From Paenibacillus anaericanus (GTDB lineage Bacteria > Bacillota > Bacilli > Paenibacillales > Paenibacillaceae), in NCBI RefSeq assembly GCF_003994475.1, contig NZ_RZNY01000007.1, positions 1 to 64,000 of the forward strand: 64,000 bases of DNA. Direction: 5' to 3'. The position numbers and the translations under genes are program-made. Positions 42,620 to 52,231 of this stretch are shown here, piece by piece. The notes under the pieces are model-generated. The model did no database searches and was not told the origin of the DNA. It saw only the letters and a program-made list of their open reading frames with translations. Positions within the stretch are counted from its first letter, which is position 1, and each line of letters opens with the position of its first letter.

Positions 42620-43478
42620 ATTCATCACCTCCCAGTGCCTTTTTCCTCAAACATATTTCATAGGTAAGAATTGAAGCGGCAACACCTACGTTTAATGAAT
42701 CACAGGAACCTGACATCGGAATCGTTAAAGTTTGTACGGGATGGTTATACCATTCCTGCGATATCCCATATCGTTCGCTTCCTAGAACCAAGGCCGTATT
42801 TCCTCCATAGACACGGTTACCATAGAATGACCTAGCCTCCGAATCAGCCAAATAAATGTGGAAACGGTGATTTTTCAACCATGTAATACATTCTGAAGGA
42901 TGTTCAAAGTACACAATAGGCACTGTAAATACAGCTCCCATACTGGCTTTGATCAGTTTGGGGTTGTTAACGCGCGCTTTAGGGTTACAGATGATTACCG
43001 CATCAACCCCAGCTCCGTCACAAGAGCGCAAGATCGTCCCGATATTTCCTGGGCTTTCCAGCCCATCCAATATCACAATTACGGCATCATCCCGTATTCC
43101 AAGGTCCTCTTTGTGATAGACAGGTAATATACCGACTGATATGAATCCATCTGGGTCATCACGATCACTAAGTCTTTGAAATGTTTTTGGAGATACTACA
43201 TAAATATCATCGGTACTGTTCATAAACGCTTCCACAAGCTCTATTGCTTCATTGCTATACATCATTTCAGGGCAAAACAAGCAGTATTCGATATGGATAT
43301 CGGTCATCCGTAGCTTGTGATGTGCCCACATCCCTTCAGTTACAAAGCGTCTCTCAACTGAGTTAAGGGTATTATGTAAGATAGATCTGATCTCAACTAC
43401 CTTCTCATTTTGTGGACCTAACCTTTTTATTTTCCACTGATACTTTTCCAGCAATTGATTTAGTTTAAGAGTATTCAT
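42603..43478 (-). CDS. TrmH/SpoU-family RNA 2'-O-methyltransferase
   Basis: A 291-residue SpoU-family (SPOUT fold) methyltransferase. It has a substrate-binding N-terminal domain and a catalytic domain with LDGLESPGNIGTILRSCDGA (motif 1), LVLGSERYGIS (motif 2) and IPMSGSCDSLNVGVAASILT (motif 3), which form the knotted SAM site. Targets are usually 23S rRNA or tRNA; an antibiotic-resistance-type relative such as TsnR cannot be excluded. The ribosome site is weak. It is followed closely by a GNAT gene. Confidence 0.86.
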   Translation of the reverse strand: MNTLKLNQLLEKYQWKIKRLGPQNEKVVEIRSILHNTLNSVERRFVTEGMWAHHKLRMTDIHIEYCLFCPEMMYSNEAIELVEAFMNSTDDIYVVSPKTFQRLSDRDDPDGFISVGILPVYHKEDLGIRDDAVIVILDGLESPGNIGTILRSCDGAGVDAVIICNPKARVNNPKLIKASMGAVFTVPIVYFEHPSECITWLKNHRFHIYLADSEARSFYGNRVYGGNTALVLGSERYGISQEWYNHPVQTLTIPMSGSCDSLNVGVAASILTYEICLRKKALGGDEYENKL

Positions 43479-43583
43479 TGTATTCGGATCCCATTTCTAC
43501 CTTGGCTTTATATTTAAATTATAAAGAAATGAGCTCCTCCAAAATATATCAAAAACAATTCCTAATCGTTCTTTACACAAATT

Positions 43584-43618
43584 AAAAACCCGTAAGAGTT
43601 GGTTTCTCCCACGGGTTT
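43584..43618 (-). terminator. Terminator of the CD3324-like gene
   Basis: AAACCCGT / ACGGGTTT with an inner AG/CT pairing is followed by TTAATTTG on the minus strand. Confidence 0.65.
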
Positions 43619-43631
43619 GAATGAATATCAG

Positions 43632-43898
43632 TTATTTTTTGCTATACACTATTTTCTTGATGCTGTCATAGGACAGACTGAAGGTGTCAACCAGTTGATC
43701 TATCGTAGCCCCTTCGAGAAATTGATCACAAATCTTAGTGTTACGATGATCCAATTGTTCACGATTTCCGGAGTTTTCACCCCATCTTTTGCGAATCCCT
43801 TCAGGTTTGGGAATATAAATCATTTCCCCCTGCACATATTTCTGTATTTCTTTCAATAAATTTTCCGGAAAAATTACATTTGCTTGTATATATTTCAT
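43632..43898 (-). CDS. CD3324-family small HTH protein
   Basis: An 88-residue protein resembling the CD3324 family. It opens MKYIQANVIFPENLLKEIQK, then YVQGEMIYIPKPEG, and its C-terminal half (GATIDQLVDTFSLSYDSIKK, then IVYSKK) is a Mor-like helix-turn-helix. A DNA-binding regulator is likely; targets are unknown. The ATG at 43898 has AAGGAG ten bases upstream and the longer frame lacks a site. A small leader-like ORF with a hairpin lies upstream on the same strand. Confidence 0.75.
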   Translation of the reverse strand: MKYIQANVIFPENLLKEIQKYVQGEMIYIPKPEGIRKRWGENSGNREQLDHRNTKICDQFLEGATIDQLVDTFSLSYDSIKKIVYSKK

Positions 43899-43993
43899 TC
43901 GCTCTTCGCTCCTTAAAATCATTTGGCATTTTAAGGTAGCAAAGCCTGCGTAACCACTTCTCACCCCTTAGGATGAAAGAAGGCGATTATTAT

Positions 43994-44077
43994 TTAGCTC
44001 CATGCAAAGAATCGCCGCGTTGATCTTGCAGACTTTGCATGGAGCGAACCCAATACGAAATCGATAACCCAATACAT
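43994..44077 (-). CDS. Candidate 27-residue leader peptide
   Basis: A short ORF upstream of the CD3324-like gene starts at ATG with AAAGGAGGG five bases away, one of the best sites in the window. The product begins MYWVIDFVLGSLHAKSARST and ends RRFFAWS. Codons 11 to 27 form a 13-base-pair hairpin (GCTCCATGCAAAG / CTTTGCATGGAGC, 43997-44045). The arrangement resembles translational attenuators that sense ribosome stalling, but no stalling code is obvious, and whether it is translated is unknown. Confidence 0.4.
   Translation of the reverse strand: MYWVIDFVLGSLHAKSARSTRRFFAWS
43997..44045 (-). repeat. Perfect 13-base inverted repeat inside the leader ORF
   Basis: GCTCCATGCAAAG and CTTTGCATGGAGC are separated by 23 bases. 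No T tract follows, so it is not a terminator. Confidence 0.8.
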
Positions 44078-44170
44078 AGTATCCCTCCTTTATGTAATCC
44101 AGTAATTTCATTTTGAGGGTATTATCCCCTCACAGTGATAAGAAGTCAATAGTTCCTCTACGACTAAAAT

Positions 44171-45394
44171 TCAAACGATTCTGTGTGCTTCTGCTGCAGA
44201 CAGGTGCCGATGTGCTGATAGCAAGAAAGGAATACCACAAGCTGAACTTACAGCTATGATGGAAAAGATAAGAAGTGGAGATTGTACACCTATTGCATCT
44301 AGCAGAAATCCACCTAGCAAGGGGGCGATGACATTACCCAAGTTGTTGAACCCAAACATACCGAAGTATGTACCACGTAGTTCAGGCTTAGCAATTTTGT
44401 CGACAAGCACATCTGTCATCGTAAACATCAGAACCTCTCCGATCGTAAACAATATAACGCTAAGCATGAATGCTACCACCGATTCAAAAAGACCAAATAT
44501 CAGCAAGCTGCATGATACAAATGCACTCCCCACAATCAACGGAATAATTGGTGAAAAACGACTTGCGAATTTCACAACAGGAAATTGTACAATTAATACA
44601 ACAAGCGCATTTAGAGTCAACATATAACTAAACCATTTGACTCCGTCCTGGATCCTTGGATTTATCTCCATAAATTGCCCCACTGTAGAACCGAAATGTC
44701 CATACCCAAGTACGCAAAATATCATACCAAGCAAGACTGATATAAAGATCCGATCCTTACCTGTCACTCTTAGAGCACCCATTAACGTCAGTCGGTTACC
44801 TAGATGTTTAGTCGCCGTCCCAATTTCCTTATTATTCAGGAATTGTACGATCAACACTAGCCCGTAACAGAAATAGACCAGACCGGCAATGTAGAAAACT
44901 CCATTAGAATTTGCTACTCCCATTTGCAGTCCCAATAAAGGGCCCACCACAGCTCCCAGATTGATTGCTGCATATCGGAGATTAAATACCAGAAGTTTGC
45001 TCTCCTTCGGTGTAATGTCGGCAAGCAATGCCCGTGAAGTTGGTTCGAACATAGAACGACATAATCCATTTAATGCGTTCATTAAAAAAAAGATCCATAT
45101 CCGGTCCGCCAGAGCAAAACCAACAAATACAAGACTCCAACCAAAAATGGAGATTAGCATGACCTTTTTACGTCCAATGACGTCGGAAATATATCCTCCA
45201 TAGAAACTAGCAAATACCCCGATTAGAGAACTAACCGCTACAACAAAACCAGTTTGCGACGGAGAGGCCCCCATCGATTTGATTAAATAGATAGAGAGAA
45301 ACGGAATACTCATGGTTGTTGCCATCCGGCCAAAAATCGTGCCTATAATAATAGTCCAAGATAAAGGATGAATTTGTTTTAAGTTTGTTTTCAT
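44171..45394 (-). CDS. Major facilitator superfamily transporter
   Basis: A 407-residue MFS protein with twelve predicted helices. The loop 2-3 signature GYISDVIGRKKVMLIS and the RAL/P motif region FEPTSRALLADITP place it in the drug-efflux type of MFS, close to MDR-type DHA1 carriers. The substrate cannot be deduced. It has a GAAGG site upstream. The leader-like ORF at 43994-44077 begins 94 bases downstream of its stop. Confidence 0.86.
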   Translation of the reverse strand: MKTNLKQIHPLSWTIIIGTIFGRMATTMSIPFLSIYLIKSMGASPSQTGFVVAVSSLIGVFASFYGGYISDVIGRKKVMLISIFGWSLVFVGFALADRIWIFFLMNALNGLCRSMFEPTSRALLADITPKESKLLVFNLRYAAINLGAVVGPLLGLQMGVANSNGVFYIAGLVYFCYGLVLIVQFLNNKEIGTATKHLGNRLTLMGALRVTGKDRIFISVLLGMIFCVLGYGHFGSTVGQFMEINPRIQDGVKWFSYMLTLNALVVLIVQFPVVKFASRFSPIIPLIVGSAFVSCSLLIFGLFESVVAFMLSVILFTIGEVLMFTMTDVLVDKIAKPELRGTYFGMFGFNNLGNVIAPLLGGFLLDAIGVQSPLLIFSIIAVSSACGIPFLLSAHRHLSAAEAHRIV

Positions 45395-45437
45395 ATGTCG
45401 CCTTCTTTGCTAAAGTAAACTCGTACTAAATGAATTA

Positions 45438-46451
45438 TCACGGACCTGGCCAAATAAACATCGCTCCTGCAGGACTAACCATCATGAGTATGATGATAGG
45501 TTGTAGCCCTCCAATGACGGAGCTTAATAGTCCGGCTTTATTTAAAGATCGATGCACTTTGGATGAGGCTAACACAATTAAACCACCTATAATACCAAAC
45601 AGAACGGAAACAATGGATAGAAATATAAACGCAAAGGCCATTAGATAACCGACCCCCGCTCCAGCGCTAGGGTCATCTGGATTACTCAACGTACGTGCAA
45701 ACATAAATAACAGTAAATAAATCCCTAAGGGAAGATTAGCAATTACACCACAGATCAAACTGATGATCGCCGGTGCTTTTGTTGGAGGTACCTCTTTCGT
45801 ACGAGACTCAGTGGAATTAGATTCATTATCAACTTCAACTTCAACTTCATTGGAATCCTGATGGGATGCCAGATCCGTAGAAATATCTAGGTTTGAGGAT
45901 AGTCTATGAACTCTACTAATATAAACCATCATTGTAACCACACTGATCATAGAGAAAACAAATAAAGCCAGCTCCATCCAACCTACATAACGATTCTGCA
46001 GTAGATTGAACACCCGGTAGCACACAGAAATCAGTGCGAACAAGAAATATCCGAACCCCAGCATTCTGACCTTCTTAACTAGTTCTGGCTTCTTGTCACT
46101 CACCATCCCAATAATTCCACGTCCAACCACATATACAAGGATTACCTGGAAGGCGATCGTCACTAGATCAATAAAAGGTACGATGGTGTTAAAATCAAAC
46201 GGATCGTTTTGTATGGAAGAACTCGAAACCATATCTTTTTGAAAAACCGAGATATTAAATATGTACTTGAACAACACCCAACCTAGCATAATGAGTGATG
46301 TATAAAATCCTGTATGGAAGAAAGAATTTCTCTGCTTAAGTGAATACAGCCCTGTGCAGATTATGATAATTCCCAAGATATCCGGTATGAAGTCTTTTCC
46401 ATAAAGTTTGAAATCAAACATGAATGGAATGCCCCAAAACAAATAATTCAA
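45438..46451 (-). CDS. Multi-pass membrane protein of unknown function
   Basis: A 337-residue protein with at least eight hydrophobic segments. Two groups of helices (about 10-190 and 225-330) are separated by an acidic, low-complexity linker (NEVEVEVDNESNSTESRTKE). The C-terminal half resembles DUF4064-type small membrane modules. No transporter signature or active-site motif is visible. The start is TTG with GGGGGATGGGG upstream. It is followed by the MFS gene on the same strand. Confidence 0.6.
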   Translation of the reverse strand: MNYLFWGIPFMFDFKLYGKDFIPDILGIIIICTGLYSLKQRNSFFHTGFYTSLIMLGWVLFKYIFNISVFQKDMVSSSSIQNDPFDFNTIVPFIDLVTIAFQVILVYVVGRGIIGMVSDKKPELVKKVRMLGFGYFLFALISVCYRVFNLLQNRYVGWMELALFVFSMISVVTMMVYISRVHRLSSNLDISTDLASHQDSNEVEVEVDNESNSTESRTKEVPPTKAPAIISLICGVIANLPLGIYLLLFMFARTLSNPDDPSAGAGVGYLMAFAFIFLSIVSVLFGIIGGLIVLASSKVHRSLNKAGLLSSVIGGLQPIIILMMVSPAGAMFIWPGP

Positions 46452-46581
46452 TGCCCCATCCCCCTTCTCTCTTTAACTCTCGCCCTCGTGCTTCAAACTA
46501 TAGTATTCACACATTATCACAAAATGAAAAAATTGTCAGACGGAATCGAATCTTCGACTATTCAAACAATAGTCACATTCC

Positions 46582-46610
46582 TGGACACTTTCATTATGCA
46601 TTCATATCTT
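46582..46610 (+). promoter_or_regulatory. Possible promoter of the amino-acid permease gene
   Basis: TGGACA and TATCTT are separated by 17 bases, 78 bases upstream of the GTG start. Confidence 0.4.
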
Positions 46611-46687
46611 AGAGATTAAATTTATTGTAATATAGAGCAGTGTTTATCTTAAATCACGAATTTCATCTCATCAGGAGGCATTCTACT

Positions 46688-48034
46688 GTGAAATCTAATC
46701 AATCCCCTTTACAAAAAAAATTACTACCGAGGCATATCAGTTTTATGGCGATGGGCGGGGTCATCGGCACGGGTATCTTTAAAGGTAGCGCGGAAACTGT
46801 AAGCATTGCTGGACCTGGAGTTATTTTCTCCTATGTATTCGCAGGACTCCTACTCCTTGTCGTTATGGGAGCCATCGCTGAAATGGCTACCGTCTATCCC
46901 AACATGAATATGAAAGAATTCATCCGCAAAGCTCTTGGAGAGCGGGTTTCATTTATAGTTGGTTGGTTGTACTGTTTCATGTGGTTAGCCGTTTGCGTAA
47001 TTGAAGTTATTGCTGCCGGAAGTTTTCTGCAATTCTGGATACCAGATGTTCCCTTGTGGATTCTCAGTCTCGCAAGCGCAGCCTTCATAATTGGTGTGAA
47101 CTCAATGAGCGTCAGTGGTTACGGTGAGTTTGAATTTTGGTTGGCCGGGATCAAAATCGCTATGATCGTTGTGTTCATTGTACTCGGCGGAAGCCTCCTA
47201 TTTGGGTTGTTACCAGGAGCAGAAGCCCCTTTCCTGCATAATTTTACAGAGTACGGTGGATTTGTCCCGAATGGTTGGACCTCTATCTTCTCAGCGCTAC
47301 TGATCGTCATGTTCTCTTATGGGGGCTCAGAACTCATCGGACTAACCTTGACGGAAGCACAGGATGCAGAAAAGGTACTTCCTAAAGTGGTGAAGGGTTT
47401 CATTCTGCGGGTCATTCTCTTCTATTCCCTGCCTATTCTGATCATCTGTGGGCTTATTCCATGGAATCAACTAGATGAGCATACCAGTCCCTTTGTTCAG
47501 GTCCTGACTTCGACCGGAATGCAAGGCGCGGCCCATCTAATGAATTTCATCCTGATTACAGCCGTGTTATCTGCGGCGAACTCAGGAATTTACGGTGCTA
47601 CACGGATGCTTCATTCTCTAGCCAAGGACGGAGAAGCACCTCAATCGCTCGCTCGCATTTCCGCTAAAGGTGTTCCTGTGAATAGTCTAAAGCTTTGTGC
47701 TGTTATTCTATTTCTTGGTTCAATGATCGCCTACTTTGCCCAAGAAAGAGTCTTTACTCTATTGATGGCAGTGCCTGGATTCGTAGTTGTGATCGTTTGG
47801 ATTGCGATATGCCTAGCTCAGTTAAAGCTCCGCAAATCTTATCCTGTACAGCCAACTTTCAAGGTATGGGGATATCCTTACCTCACCATCATCACGACCC
47901 TGTGTCTATCCATAATTGCCGTGACTTTCTTATTTGATGCAGCGAATCGGATTAGTATTGGTGTATGTATTGGTGTCATGATCCTGCTCGCCGTATGGTC
48001 AATATTCCGGTTCAAATCAAGCCGCATTCCATAA
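46688..48034 (+). CDS. Amino-acid permease (APC superfamily)
   Basis: A 448-residue carrier with about twelve helices. The helix 1 substrate-binding loop is present as MGGVIGTGIFKGSAETVSIA, GPGVIFSYVF marks helix 2, and FSYGGSELIGLTLTEAQD marks helix 6. It is closest in type to the AAT/YbgF-like or GabP-like proline/aromatic group; the substrate is not certain. The GTG at 46688 has AGGAGG nine bases upstream. A longer frame from 46640 lacks a ribosome site. Confidence 0.87.
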   Translation: MKSNQSPLQKKLLPRHISFMAMGGVIGTGIFKGSAETVSIAGPGVIFSYVFAGLLLLVVMGAIAEMATVYPNMNMKEFIRKALGERVSFIVGWLYCFMWLAVCVIEVIAAGSFLQFWIPDVPLWILSLASAAFIIGVNSMSVSGYGEFEFWLAGIKIAMIVVFIVLGGSLLFGLLPGAEAPFLHNFTEYGGFVPNGWTSIFSALLIVMFSYGGSELIGLTLTEAQDAEKVLPKVVKGFILRVILFYSLPILIICGLIPWNQLDEHTSPFVQVLTSTGMQGAAHLMNFILITAVLSAANSGIYGATRMLHSLAKDGEAPQSLARISAKGVPVNSLKLCAVILFLGSMIAYFAQERVFTLLMAVPGFVVVIVWIAICLAQLKLRKSYPVQPTFKVWGYPYLTIITTLCLSIIAVTFLFDAANRISIGVCIGVMILLAVWSIFRFKSSRIP

Positions 48035-48102
48035 TTCTACTCATTCCCCCATTGCACTTGGCATGATACAATATATTGAGAAAATCCAAGGTGGGGGAAG
48101 CT

Positions 48103-50352
48103 ATGCAACTTCAAGTGCAAACAGAATATGTCTTACAGAAGCCCCCTCTTATTTCTAGACTAGTAAATCGCATCAAACACACATACCAATATGATACCGC
48201 CTTTTGGCGGATAGCGATCGCCGGCCCCTGGGGGGCTGGCCTTTTCGCATTTGTCCTACTCGCACTTGGTGTCCCTACAGGATCGGGTACCTTCTTCGAT
48301 ATACTGTTATTTACCACTGCGGGAACCTTCTCTTTCTTTGTTCTGGGAAATATAGTAGCCATTCTACTAGCGTTGATAGGATTACGGATTCCCCGACTTT
48401 TTATCGGTACGGTATTGTTCGATCTCATTGCGGTATTCTTTATCTTTTATTTAGATGATGTTGAACTTGTTATTGCAGCTATTGTCTCGGTTATAGTGAC
48501 ACTCGGCGGCATTCTCACAGGACTTGTCATCGGGTTGCTCTCCAGCCGTGGTATCAGCTCACGAATTAAGTTAGGTCTAGTCGCGCTGCTCGCTGTTCTA
48601 TGCCTCAGTACGGCCTTATGGCTGCAGGATCAATCAGCATCTCAAAGTGAACATCAGTTGACCTCCTCTGTAACGCCCATTAATACGGTAAGTCCAGCTG
48701 AACCGGGATCTTATTCCGTTGATTACTTTACTTATGGTAGTGGAGAAGATCCACGTCAGACAGAATTTGGCCATCATGTCGATCTTCTATCTGAGTCCGT
48801 GGACGCATCACAATATATAACAAAGTGGTCCAAGTTAAGAACACTATTCTGGGGGTATGATGAAAAATCACTGCCCCTTAACGGCCGTGTATGGATGCCT
48901 CAAGGTTCAGGTCCTTTTCCAATTGTCTTGATTGTTCATGGTAATCATTTAATGGAGGATTATTCGGATGACGGTTACGCCTATCTGGGAAAATTACTCG
49001 CAAGCCGAGGGTTCATTACTGTATCAGTTGACGAGAATTTCCTGAATTACTCCATTTGGACTGGTATACCGAACAATGATATGAAGGTAAGGGCCTGGGT
49101 TCTACTCAAACATTTAGAGCAAATTGATCAATTTGCTAGTTCACCAGATAATCCATTCTATGAAAAGATTGATTATGAACAAGTTGCACTTATAGGACAC
49201 TCTCGAGGTGGGCAGGCCGTAGCTATGGCTGCTGATGCCGATCAATGGTTTAGCACTGATGATACCTTAGGCGATTTCAGAAAGTTTCAGATTCAAGCGG
49301 TCGCAGCTATAGCACCTACAGATAAAAAAGTTGATGAAAAACAAGCCAAATTACACGATATTAGTTACTTAACCCTTCAGGGAGCACAAGACGGTGATGT
49401 CAGCGATTTTGACGGAGAACGGCAATATGCCCGAACCACCTTCTCATCTGGGTCTACGAATTTCAAATCAACCCTATACATTTCAAATGCTAACCATAGC
49501 CAATTCAACAGTGGATGGGGTGATCGGGATATCGCTTACCCTCTGGGGATTTTGTTAAGTAAAAAAGATATGTTGAGCGCTCCCGAACAGCGGTCGATCT
49601 CCAAGGTATATATTTGCGCTTTCTTAGAGGCCACCCTCCATGGGGAGCAGCAATATATTCCTCTATTCCGTGATTACCGAAATGGTCTTAGGTGGCTTCC
49701 AGAAACCTCATACTATAACCGCTTCGAGAGCGGGGAGTTTACCTCTTGGGCCTCGTTTGATGAGGATATGAACCGAGTAAGTCTACCCGGTGCCGGTAAG
49801 GCAACAGGTACAGATTTGATATGGCTGGAAGAAGAATATAAGAACCGACATAACTCTAACAAAGGTACTCGTGGAATCGTCCTGAGTTGGGAGAGTAAGG
49901 AATCAACAGAGCCTTCGTATAGTCTAAGTTGGGAACAGGGGGCTAAAGCTCCACGATCAGGAGAAGCTTCAATACTCGCCTTCTCGCTCAGCAACCGTAG
50001 CTTCGAACTAACAGTAGAGGAAACATCCGAGGAATCGCTAATGAGGTCGTTCGAGATCGAAGTAGAGATTCAGGATACAAGTGGTGTCTCTGTACGTCTT
50101 CCTTTGTCCTCCTTCATGGCTGTACCTTCATTACCTGAGACGAACTTCACCCTGCATCCTTGGTTAGATCAGCGTCTTTCTGACGGTAAGTACAAACACC
50201 CAACAGAGACGGTATTTCAAACGTTCCAGTTACCGTTAAGTGAGTATACTGCGGTCGATCCCGAGCTGGACCCTACTAGCATCCAAAGATTAACTTTCCA
50301 TATGGGTGAGGGACGCGGGAAAATTATGCTAGATGATATCGGAGTATATTAA
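48103..50352 (+). CDS. Membrane-embedded alpha/beta hydrolase fusion
   Basis: A 749-residue protein. The N-terminal part (about 30-185) has five hydrophobic segments; an extracellular-type linker follows. An alpha/beta hydrolase domain covers about 275-545, with the oxyanion region VLIVHGNHLMEDYSDDGY and the nucleophile motif ALIGHSRGGQAVAMA (Ser near residue 370). A plausible catalytic His is in NANHSQFNSG. The C-terminal 180 residues form a beta-rich domain. The substrate is unknown; lipase, esterase or cell-wall ester roles are possible. The ATG at 48103 has GGTGGGGGAAG upstream. Confidence 0.78.
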   Translation: MQLQVQTEYVLQKPPLISRLVNRIKHTYQYDTAFWRIAIAGPWGAGLFAFVLLALGVPTGSGTFFDILLFTTAGTFSFFVLGNIVAILLALIGLRIPRLFIGTVLFDLIAVFFIFYLDDVELVIAAIVSVIVTLGGILTGLVIGLLSSRGISSRIKLGLVALLAVLCLSTALWLQDQSASQSEHQLTSSVTPINTVSPAEPGSYSVDYFTYGSGEDPRQTEFGHHVDLLSESVDASQYITKWSKLRTLFWGYDEKSLPLNGRVWMPQGSGPFPIVLIVHGNHLMEDYSDDGYAYLGKLLASRGFITVSVDENFLNYSIWTGIPNNDMKVRAWVLLKHLEQIDQFASSPDNPFYEKIDYEQVALIGHSRGGQAVAMAADADQWFSTDDTLGDFRKFQIQAVAAIAPTDKKVDEKQAKLHDISYLTLQGAQDGDVSDFDGERQYARTTFSSGSTNFKSTLYISNANHSQFNSGWGDRDIAYPLGILLSKKDMLSAPEQRSISKVYICAFLEATLHGEQQYIPLFRDYRNGLRWLPETSYYNRFESGEFTSWASFDEDMNRVSLPGAGKATGTDLIWLEEEYKNRHNSNKGTRGIVLSWESKESTEPSYSLSWEQGAKAPRSGEASILAFSLSNRSFELTVEETSEESLMRSFEIEVEIQDTSGVSVRLPLSSFMAVPSLPETNFTLHPWLDQRLSDGKYKHPTETVFQTFQLPLSEYTAVDPELDPTSIQRLTFHMGEGRGKIMLDDIGVY

Positions 50353-50397
50353 GCAAAAAGGGAAGCCCGGGGGAGCCCGGGGGCTCCCCTTTTTGCT
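50352..50397. terminator. Convergent terminator between hydrolase and sugar permease genes
   Basis: AGCAAAAAGGG-AGCCC and GGGCT-CCCTTTTTGCT form a symmetrical, strong GC-rich stem with T runs on both strands. Confidence 0.85.
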
Positions 50398-50413
50398 AAT
50401 GATAAATTGTCTC

Positions 50414-51277
50414 TTACCCTTTAATAGCTCCTTCGGTGATCCCGGAGAAAATAAACTTTTGGAGCAAAAGATAGATGATAATCGTCGGGAGCAATACGAT
50501 CAGAATAGCTGCCGATAATAATCCATAATCCGAGGCCCTCTGACCCACAAAGGTCATTAATGCTGTCGAGAGGGTATGTAGTTCTTTGGACGGCATATAT
50601 AAATATGGAATATACATATCATTCATAATATCTACTGCCTTAATAATAGCTAAAGTTGCCGAAGCTGGAATCAGCAGTGGGAAGATAATGCGGAAGAATA
50701 TTTTAAAGTAAGAGGCTCCATCAATCATTGCACTTTCATCAAGCTGATTCGAAATTTTCTCTATAAACTGCAGGTAAATGAAAATTTGCAGCAAATCCGT
50801 TCCAGCATAGATTAATAGAGGAGCAGACATGCTATCGTACAGCCCAAGCGATTTAATAATCTGAAATCTGGATACCTCAGTTGTATAGAACGGAATCACC
50901 ATCGCAACCGTGAACATCGCCATAATGATTTTCTTAGCTCCAAATTGAAACCGGTTCAGCGTATAAGCCGTCATAGAGCCTAATACGGTGTTAAGTAAGA
51001 CGCTGACCACGACAAGAATCGCTGTGTTTTTAAACCCGACGAGCATGTTCCCCATGTTGAACGCCGTCTTAATATTCGTGAATTGCCACGAATCCGGAAG
51101 TGCCAGGGGAGAATTCTTCATTAGCTCCGGGCCCGTCTTAAACGCTGTAAAGATGTTTATTAGTACCGGGAACATTACAATCAGACCAATTATGACAAAC
51201 AATAGATAGAGCAGGAATGAATTCAAACGCTGACGTGTTCGATAGCTTACTAGGGAGTTCGGTAAGTTGACTTTCAT
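50414..51277 (-). CDS. Sugar ABC transporter permease (MalG-type, locus 2)
   Basis: A 287-residue permease with six helices. The EAA loop is SNQLDESAMIDGASYFKIFF. It is the last gene of locus 2, two bases after the partner permease stop, with GGGAGGGAGG upstream. No ATPase gene is present nearby. The ligand is unknown. Confidence 0.9.
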   Translation of the reverse strand: MKVNLPNSLVSYRTRQRLNSFLLYLLFVIIGLIVMFPVLINIFTAFKTGPELMKNSPLALPDSWQFTNIKTAFNMGNMLVGFKNTAILVVVSVLLNTVLGSMTAYTLNRFQFGAKKIIMAMFTVAMVIPFYTTEVSRFQIIKSLGLYDSMSAPLLIYAGTDLLQIFIYLQFIEKISNQLDESAMIDGASYFKIFFRIIFPLLIPASATLAIIKAVDIMNDMYIPYLYMPSKELHTLSTALMTFVGQRASDYGLLSAAILIVLLPTIIIYLLLQKFIFSGITEGAIKG

Positions 51278-51279
51278 TG

Positions 51280-52155
51280 TTATTCCTCCCTCCCCTTAAA
51301 CAATCTGCTCTGTAGCATACTGAATACAATGATGATTGTCATCAGGATAACAGCTAAAGTTGAAGCCAAACCGTAATTGTTATATTTAAATGCAGTCTGA
51401 ATGGTATACACCGTAAAAGTTGTACTTGCCGTACCCGGTCCACCTTGTGTCATGAGGAATGGAATATCAAAGACTTGTAGTGCCCCTCGGACGTTGAGGA
51501 AGAGCACAATCTCTATAACCCGGCTAATACCTGGCGCAGTAATATAACGGAATTTTTGAAACCCACTAGCTCCATCAATGGTCGCTGCTTCATACAAATC
51601 AGCAGGGACAGATTGTAGACCCGCCAAGAACAAAATAACGTGAAATCCACTAAATCTCCAAAGTGACACGGCGACCAAAGAATAGTTGACCACGCTCGAA
51701 TCACTGAGCCAGTTGCGAATTAGAAATTCAAGATTCATATCTCCTAGCAGTGCATTTAACGGACCATTAATCGGATTGTATAAATAGCTGAAAATGTAAG
51801 CTACCGCTACGCCATTGAGAATATACGGCATAAACACGATCGACCGAAAAAAGTTACTGCCTTTGATTTTATTGTTAAGGAATACAGCCACCATTATTTC
51901 AAGCGGAATAAAGATGACATGAAGAATGAAATATAGAAAGTTATTGCCTAATGCAGTCCATACCTCTGGTGTTTGAAAGGCTGTAATATAATTCTTTAAC
52001 CCTGTATATTCAAAGCTTTCAGAAATACCGTTCCAATTCGTGAAGCTAAATTGAAATAGCTTAACTGTTGGATAGAGTAGAAATAAAACAAGTAATCCCA
52101 CAGGAATACAAAGAAATGAGAAAATAACAAGCCGCTTCTGGACAGTATATCTCAT
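51280..52155 (-). CDS. Sugar ABC transporter permease (MalF-type, locus 2)
   Basis: A 291-residue permease with six helices and the EAA loop PADLYEAATIDGASGFQKFR. The N-terminal helix is near residue 10. It has a GGAGGAGG site. It is paired with the MalG-type gene two bases downstream. Confidence 0.9.
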   Translation of the reverse strand: MRYTVQKRLVIFSFLCIPVGLLVLFLLYPTVKLFQFSFTNWNGISESFEYTGLKNYITAFQTPEVWTALGNNFLYFILHVIFIPLEIMVAVFLNNKIKGSNFFRSIVFMPYILNGVAVAYIFSYLYNPINGPLNALLGDMNLEFLIRNWLSDSSVVNYSLVAVSLWRFSGFHVILFLAGLQSVPADLYEAATIDGASGFQKFRYITAPGISRVIEIVLFLNVRGALQVFDIPFLMTQGGPGTASTTFTVYTIQTAFKYNNYGLASTLAVILMTIIIVFSMLQSRLFKGREE

Positions 52156-52231
52156 CCACGAACCTCCTCCGAATGGGTCTGTCTAGGTCGCCCTGATCCG
52201 GACGACCTATCAACCCTATTTCTATGTTGTA

